Source of the DNA: Rhodococcus sp. IITR03
Lineage (GTDB): Bacteria > Actinomycetota > Actinomycetes > Mycobacteriales > Mycobacteriaceae
NCBI GenBank assembly: GCA_001017865.1
Contig: LATQ01000001.1
Location: 2,501,678-2,515,041 of the forward strand
Reading direction: 5' to 3'
Length of the DNA stretch: 13,364 bases
A model generated the notes under the pieces. That model saw only the letters and a list, made by a program, of their open reading frames with translations. It was not told the origin of the DNA and did no database searches. The position numbers were made by a program, and so were the translations under genes. Shown here piece by piece: positions 9,089-13,364 of this stretch (positions are counted from its first letter, which is position 1; each line of letters begins with the position of its first letter).

Positions 9089-10841
9089 CAGTACTTACGC
9101 TCCATGGGCTCGTACCGGGTCTGGACCACCGGCTTGTAGTCCAGGCGAATGTCGGAGATCAGTTCCTCGCCCACCTTGTACGCCATGGTGTGCTTGAGGA
9201 AGTTCTCGTCGTCGCGCTTCGGGTAGTCCTCGCGGGCGTGTCCGCCACGCGATTCCTTGCGGTTCAGCGCACCGACGACGGTGACCTCGGCCATCTCGAG
9301 GAGGAAGCCGAGTTCCAGCGCCTCGAGCAGGTCGCTGTTGTAGCGCTTGCCCTTGTCGTGGACGGTGATCTCCTTGTAGCGCTTCTTCAGCTCGTGGATG
9401 TCGTTGAGCGCCTGCGTCAACGTTTCCTCGGTGCGGAACACCGACGCGTTGTTGTCCATCGTCTGCTGCAGCTCGGTGCGGATGTCGGCCACCCGCTCCT
9501 TGCCGCCCTGGTGCAGGATCAGATCGAGCCAGTCGTCGACGTACTTCGTCGGCTGCTCGGGCATCTCGACGTGCTTCGTGCTGTTGGCGTACTCCGCGGC
9601 GGCGATGCCGGCGCGACGACCGAAGACGTTGATGTCGAGCAGCGAGTTGGTGCCGAGACGGTTGGCGCCGTGGACGGACACGCACGCGCACTCGCCGGCC
9701 GCGTACAGGCCGGGCACGACGTTCTCGTTGTCGCGGAGGACCTCGCCGTCGACGTTGGTCGGGATACCGCCCATGACGTAGTGGCAGGTCGGGAACACCG
9801 GCACGAGCTCGGTGACGGGGTCGACACCGAGGTAGGTGCGGGAGAACTCGGTGATGTCCGGGAGCTTCTCCTCGAGGACGTCCTCGCCGAGGTGGGTCAC
9901 GTCGATGTAGACGTAGTCCTTGTTCGGTCCGGCGCCGCGACCCTCGAGCACCTCGAGCACCATCGAACGGGCGACGATGTCGCGGGGCGCGAGGTCCTTG
10001 ATGGTGGGGGCATAGCGCTCCATGAACCGCTCGCCGTCGGCGTTGCGGAGGATGCCGCCCTCACCACGCACGGCCTCCGAGATGAGGATGCCGAGACCGG
10101 CCAGGCCCGTCGGGTGGAACTGATGGAACTCCATGTCCTCGAGCGGCAGGCCCTTGCGGAAGATGATGCCGAGGCCGTCACCGGTGAGGGTGTGGGCGTT
10201 CGACGTCGTCTTGTACATACGGCCCGAGCCGCCCGTCGCGAAGACGATGGCCTTGGCGTGGAAGACGTGGATCTCGCCGGTCGCGAGCTCGTACGCGATG
10301 ACACCCGTCGCGACGGGACCGTTCTCGGTCTCGGTGAGGGTGATGTCGAGCGCGTAGAACTCGTTGAAGAACTCGACGTCGTGCTTGACGCAGTTCTGGT
10401 ACAGCGTCTGCAGAATCATGTGGCCGGTGCGGTCGGCGGCGTAGCACGCGCGACGGACCGGGGCCTTACCGTGGTCGCGGGTGTGACCACCGAAGCGACG
10501 CTGGTCGATCTTGCCCTCGGGCGTCCGGTTGAACGGAAGACCCATCTTCTCGAGGTCGAGAACGGCGTCGATGGCCTCCTTGGCCATGATCTCCGCAGCG
10601 TCCTGGTCGACCAGGTAGTCGCCACCCTTGACGGTGTCGAAGGTGTGCCACTCCCAGTTGTCCTCTTCGACGTTCGCGAGGGCGGCACACATGCCGCCCT
10701 GAGCGGCGCCGGTGTGGCTGCGGGTGGGGTAGAGCTTCGTGAGCACTGCGGTGCGCGCACGCGGGCCGGCTTCGATGGCCGCGCGCATGCCGGCGCCGCC
10801 GGCCGCCCGACGATGACTACGTCGTAACGATGTTCCTGCAT
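9088..10841 (-). CDS. sdhA: Succinate dehydrogenase flavoprotein subunit (frame broken at N-terminus)
   Basis: The FAD-bearing catalytic subunit that oxidises succinate to fumarate, about 583 aa. It starts MQEHRYDVVIVG. The covalent-FAD histidine lies at about residue 42 in TRSHTGAAQGG. Other family segments are RRFGGHTRDHG, HPTGLAGLGILISEAVRGEGG, GGIPTNVDGE, GECACVSVHGANRLGTNSLLD and the C-terminal KPVVQTRYEPMERKY. The frame changes in the GC-rich stretch 10789-10806, inside the dinucleotide-binding glycine motif (VIVG, then AGGAGMRAAIEAG). Compared with the usual VIVGAGGAGM, two extra bases or one missing base would explain it. ATG 10841 has GGGGAG ten bases upstream, and the sdhD stop is 15 bp away. 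From 10788 to the stop the frame is clean. Confidence 0.96.
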
Positions 10842-10856
10842 GAAGGTTCGGCTCCC

Positions 10857-11294
10857 CTAGCTCGCCGTGATGTTCGGGTCGAAGGTGAAGATCACGTAGT
10901 GCCCAGGCCCATGATCAGGATCATCGACACGACGAGGATCGTGTTGAGCCAGAACCGGGTGGAGTCCTTACGTGCGTAGTCCGCGATGACGGTGCGCAGA
11001 CCGTTACCGCCGTGGAGCTGCGCGAGCCACAGCATCGACAGGTCCAGATCTGCCAGAACGGGCTGGACCAGCGGCCTGCGACGAACGCGAAGTTGATGCG
11101 GTGCACGCCGTCATCGAGCATCAGCATGATGAAGAGGTGACCGAGGACCAGGATGATCAGGCCAGGCCGGACAGGCGCATGAACAACCAGGCGTAGAGCT
11201 CGAAGTTGTTCTTCGCGGCGCGACGCGGCGAGCGCGGGTTGTCCAGACCGGCGGGCCGGTCGTATTCCTTACCGAGGGTCTTCGCTTCGGTCAT
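10857..11294 (-). CDS. sdhD: Succinate dehydrogenase membrane anchor subunit D (three frameshifts)
   Basis: A membrane anchor of complex II, about 146 aa when restored, with three hydrophobic helices. It starts MTEAKTLGKEYDRPAGLDNP and runs through FELYAWLFMRLSGLA, LIILVLGHLFIMLMLDDGVH, then RTVIADYARKDSTRFWLNTI and a last helix to the end YVIFTFDPNITAS. Three single-base losses are needed: near 11161 (GGG read as GG; GLA/LIIL), near 11045 (CCC read as CC; QIW/DLSMLWLAQ) and near 10899 (GLGT/YVIF). With all three restored the frame runs cleanly from start to stop. The ATG is one base after the sdhC stop. Such density of breaks in a core respiratory gene points to sequence error. Confidence 0.9.
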
Positions 11295-11295
11295 G

Positions 11296-11703
11296 TCAGT
11301 GCCCCGCAAACGTGTTGTAGAGGATGCGAACGGACGCGGGGATCATCACCACGAACCAGATCGCGAGGATCGTCCAGAGCATCACGCGCTGGTACTTCGG
11401 GCCCTTCGACCAGAAGTCCACGAGCATGACCCGCAGGCCGTTGAGTGCGTGGTACAGGACCATCGCGACCAGGCCGAGCTCCATGAGGCCGACGATCGGA
11501 TTCTTGTACGTTTCGATCACCGCGTCGTAGGTCTCGGGGTTGACCCGGACGAGTGCGGTGTCGAGGACGTGGACGAAAAGGAAGAAGAATGTCGCCACGC
11601 CGGTGATCCGGTGCAATACCCAGGACCACATGCCGGGGTCTCCCCGGTAAAGCGACCGTGTGCGCCCCGCCTTTGCGGGGGCGGCTTCAGTCGTGCTGCT
11701 CAT
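11296..11703 (-). CDS. sdhC: Succinate dehydrogenase cytochrome b556 subunit
   Basis: An intact 135-aa membrane subunit of complex II, first gene of sdhCDAB. Family marks are SLYRGDPGMWSWVLHRITGV, followed by FFFLFVHVLDTALV, which holds a candidate heme-ligand histidine, and YHALNGLRVMLVDF. Three membrane helices are evident, at about residues 30-55, 65-95 and 105-130. I chose ATG 11703 because it gives the normal length and has GGAGG eleven bases upstream; an extension from further upstream shows no family similarity. With SdhD it anchors SdhAB and forms the quinone site, which in actinobacteria would use menaquinone (established for the group, not read from this sequence). Confidence 0.95.
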   Translation of the reverse strand: MSSTTEAAPAKAGRTRSLYRGDPGMWSWVLHRITGVATFFFLFVHVLDTALVRVNPETYDAVIETYKNPIVGLMELGLVAMVLYHALNGLRVMLVDFWSKGPKYQRVMLWTILAIWFVVMIPASVRILYNTFAGH

Positions 11704-11875
11704 CGAGTGCTGTGCCTCCAACGTCAATGGTGGACGCGTCGAGCTGCTCCTACCTGTGGGGGATTCCGCAGTACGGGCCCGACGTGAACCTGAACCGACT
11801 TGGATCGACTCTAGACCCATCCCAAACTCGGGAACTAATCTCCTGCCCCGTTCGTACAGGGCTCCAAATGCGAAG

Positions 11876-11894
11876 TTAGGTTTGCCTTTCCAAC
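11876..11894. promoter_or_regulatory. IdeR/DtxR-like iron box in the sdh-cdd intergenic region
   Basis: TTAGGTTTGCCTTTCCAAC matches the actinobacterial iron-box consensus TTAGGTTAGSCTWACCTAA at 14 of 19 positions, with a perfect first seven bases and a weak right half. It lies 173 bp upstream of sdhC and 64 bp upstream of cdd. Iron control would suit the iron-rich succinate dehydrogenase. The weak right half and the distance keep this tentative. Confidence 0.35.
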
Positions 11895-11920
11895 TGTGAT
11901 CTGGCGCGGTGGGGGTCGCC

Positions 11921-11926
11921 TACCGT
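11921..11926 (+). promoter_or_regulatory. Candidate -10 element for cdd-deoA
   Basis: TACCGT fits TANNNT. The predicted transcription start about 6-7 bases downstream would fall on or beside an ATG at 11932, which opens a three-codon frame (M-P-P-stop, 11932-11943). The cdd ATG follows at 11958 with its own AGGA. The mRNA leader would thus be about 25 bases. Confidence 0.4.
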
Positions 11927-11957
11927 CGTCCATGCCACCGTGACAGGATGGTGAACC

Positions 11958-12377
11958 ATGCCGGACATCGACTGGAAAATGTTGCGCGCCAAAGCACATG
12001 AGGTGATGAGTCGAGCCTACGCTCCCTACTCCGGGTTCCCGGTGGGGGCTGCCGGCCTCACCGTCGACGGTCGGACGGTCCTCGGGTGCAATGTGGAAAA
12101 TGTCTCACACGGACTGGGTCTGTGTGCCGAATGTGTACTCGTCGGTAACTTGTTCGCCCAGGGTGGAGGCCGTCTCCGGGCCGTTGCCGTCTGCGACTCC
12201 CGAGGCCACGTCCTGACCCCGTGCGGCCGATGCCGGCAGGTGCTTCTCGAACACGGCGGCCCCGATCTCGAGGTCGACGCCCAGGGCGGCCCGCGTCGCC
12301 TCTCCGATCTCCTCCCCGACGCGTTCGGCCCCGACGATCTCGCGGCCGTGCGGGAGAACGAGGACCGCCGTGCCTGA
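11958..12377 (+). CDS. cdd: Cytidine deaminase
   Basis: An intact 139-aa cytidine deaminase converting cytidine and deoxycytidine to uridine and deoxyuridine in pyrimidine salvage. The zinc and catalytic motif is complete: Cys56-Ala-Glu58 in GLCAEC and Cys89/Cys92 in TPCGRCRQ. The substrate segment NVENVSHGLGLCAE matches the NVEN(A/S)xxGL form of the tetrameric small-subunit enzymes, and the length fits them. ATG 11958 is supported by AGGA 9 bases upstream. The stop overlaps the deoA GTG by eight bases, so the two genes are coupled: Cdd makes deoxyuridine, which DeoA can then cleave. It is divergent from sdhC. Confidence 0.96.
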   Translation: MPDIDWKMLRAKAHEVMSRAYAPYSGFPVGAAGLTVDGRTVLGCNVENVSHGLGLCAECVLVGNLFAQGGGRLRAVAVCDSRGHVLTPCGRCRQVLLEHGGPDLEVDAQGGPRRLSDLLPDAFGPDDLAAVRENEDRRA

Positions 12378-13364
12378 CATCGTCACCGTCATCCGCCGCA
12401 AGCGCGACGGCCACGAACTCTCCGGCGCCGAGATCGACTGGGTCATCGAAGCGTTCACCCACGGCATCGTCTCCGACGCCAGATGGCGGCCCTGGCGATG
12501 GCGGTCTGGTTCCGCGGCATGAGCCGGGCCGAGACGGCACGCTGGACCACCGCAATGATCGACTCCGGTCGTCGCCTCGATTTCTCCGCTCTCGGCCTGC
12601 GTACCGTCGACAAACACTCGACAGGCGGTGTCGGGGACAAGATCACCCTGCCGCTCGCACCGCTCGTCGCGGCCTGCGGCGTCGCGGTCCCGCAACTGTC
12701 GGGCCGCGGTCTCGGTCACACCGGCGGCACCCTGGACAAGCTCGAGGCGATCCCCGGATGGAAGGCCGATCTGACCACCGCGGAGATCGCCGAGATCCTC
12801 AGCGACCCGGCCGTCGGTGCGGTCGTGTGCGCGGCGAGCGCCGATCTCGCCCCCGCCGATCGCAAGCTCTACGCGCTGCGCGACGTCACCGGAACCGTCG
12901 AGTCGATCCCGCTCATCGCCAGCTCGATCATGAGCAAGAAGATCGCCGAGGGCACCGGAGCCCTCGTCCTCGACGTGAAGGTCGGCAGCGGCGCCTTCAT
13001 GAAAGAACTCGGCGAGGCCCGCGAGCTGGCGCGCACCATGGTCGAACTCGGCACCGACGAAGGCTGCCCACGACGGCCCTGCTCACCCGCATGGACAGCC
13101 CGCTCGGGCGCACGGCGGGCAACGCGCTCGAGGTCCGGGAGGCCGTCGAGGTGCTCGCCGGCGGCGGACCCGACGACGTCGTCGAGCTGACCCTGGCCCT
13201 GGCCCGCGAGATGCTCGCCGCCGCCGGTGTCGATGACGTCGATCCCGCCGACCGGCTGCGGGACGGCACCGCGATGGACCGGTGGAACGCGATGATCGCC
13301 GCCCAGGGTGGCGACCCGCAGCGCCGTTGCCGGTCGCGACCACACCGACGACCTCCACGCCGTA
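12370..13364 (+). CDS. deoA: Thymidine phosphorylase, 3' end beyond window (frame broken)
   Basis: Thymidine/pyrimidine-nucleoside phosphorylase, which splits thymidine or deoxyuridine with phosphate into base and deoxyribose-1-phosphate. Clear motifs are KHSTGGVGDK (phosphate site), GRGLGHTGGTLDKLEAIPG, ADRKLYALRDVTGTVESIP and IASSIMSKK. About 333 residues are present of roughly 430. Bases appear lost at about 12480 (CCC read as CC; VSDA-QMAALAMAVWFRGM), about 13064 (DEG-VPTTALLTRMDSPLG), about 13322 (GGDP/APLPVA) and about 13340 (before HTDDLHAV). The GTG start overlaps cdd by eight bases and has GAGGA about six bases upstream, inside cdd. The second gene of the salvage pair; the window ends inside its C-terminal domain. 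Confidence 0.92.

Larger units (their letters stand above)
11704..11957. other. Divergent intergenic region between sdhC and cdd
   Basis: 254 bp separate two divergent start codons and must hold both promoters. Toward cdd, TACCGT at 11921-11926 is a good TANNNT -10. Toward sdhC, TAGAGT on the minus strand (about 11810-11815) is a possible -10, but its -35 is unconvincing. An IdeR/DtxR-like box lies at 11876-11894 and is listed separately. I see no convincing gene here. Confidence 0.5.

Noticed and set aside
8980..10827. Long plus-strand open frame (615 codons) opposite sdhA.
   Set aside because: A shadow of the highly conserved sdhA coding sequence; its repetitive Val/Leu/Asp/Arg composition follows from the complement of biased codons.
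11645..11690. GCCCCGC/GCGGGGGC inverted repeat near the sdhC start.
   Set aside because: It lies inside the sdhC coding sequence (APAKAGRT) and is explained by Ala/Pro/Gly codons; no sign of a regulatory role.

Overview
The window is high-GC DNA from an actinobacterium, most likely Rhodococcus or a close mycolic-acid relative. The evidence is the very high GC at third codon positions, the frequent GTG starts, TANNNT-type -10 elements close to start codons, intrinsic hairpins without U-tracts, and an sdhCDAB block next to cdd-deoA whose proteins closely resemble the rhodococcal/mycobacterial versions. The genus call is inference from protein resemblance; no database was searched.

Layout, left to right. 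(1) 94-4736, minus strand: a three-gene unit, IclR regulator > CaiB/BaiF family III CoA-transferase > AcnA-type aconitase-family enzyme. Start and stop codons overlap by GTGA and ATGA, and the unit ends in a perfect 17-bp hairpin. This is the accessory part of the window, a small regulated catabolic operon of unknown substrate. Two dyad-containing direct repeats lie just upstream of iclR. (2) 4954-8212, plus strand: exonuclease III (xthA), a hairpin terminator, tryptophanyl-tRNA synthetase (trpS), a YihY/YhjD/BrkB membrane protein and a small LapA-domain membrane protein. (3) A perfect 19-bp bidirectional terminator at 8262-8303. (4) 8313-11703, minus strand: the complete succinate dehydrogenase operon sdhCDAB, which oxidises succinate to fumarate and passes electrons to menaquinone. 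(5) A 254-bp divergent intergenic region with an IdeR/DtxR-like box. (6) 11958 to the right edge, plus strand: cytidine deaminase (cdd) overlapping thymidine phosphorylase (deoA, cut by the edge), a pyrimidine salvage pair.

The most important caution concerns sequence quality. Eight of the thirteen genes (acn, iclR, xthA, trpS, sdhB, sdhA, sdhD, deoA) are broken by about 17 small indels, nearly all apparent single-base losses and many in short G or C runs (GGG read as GG). Housekeeping genes such as trpS cannot plausibly all be dead, and every reading frame resumes with conserved sequence at the same point. These breaks are best read as sequencing or assembly errors. I therefore give each gene as one full-length CDS and state where the frame breaks. 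caiB, yihY, lapA, sdhC and cdd read through intact.

I see no transposase, phage gene, CRISPR array, tRNA or rRNA. The best candidate for undescribed biology is the IclR-CaiB-aconitase unit, whose aconitase deviates from the canonical enzyme at substrate-contacting positions.
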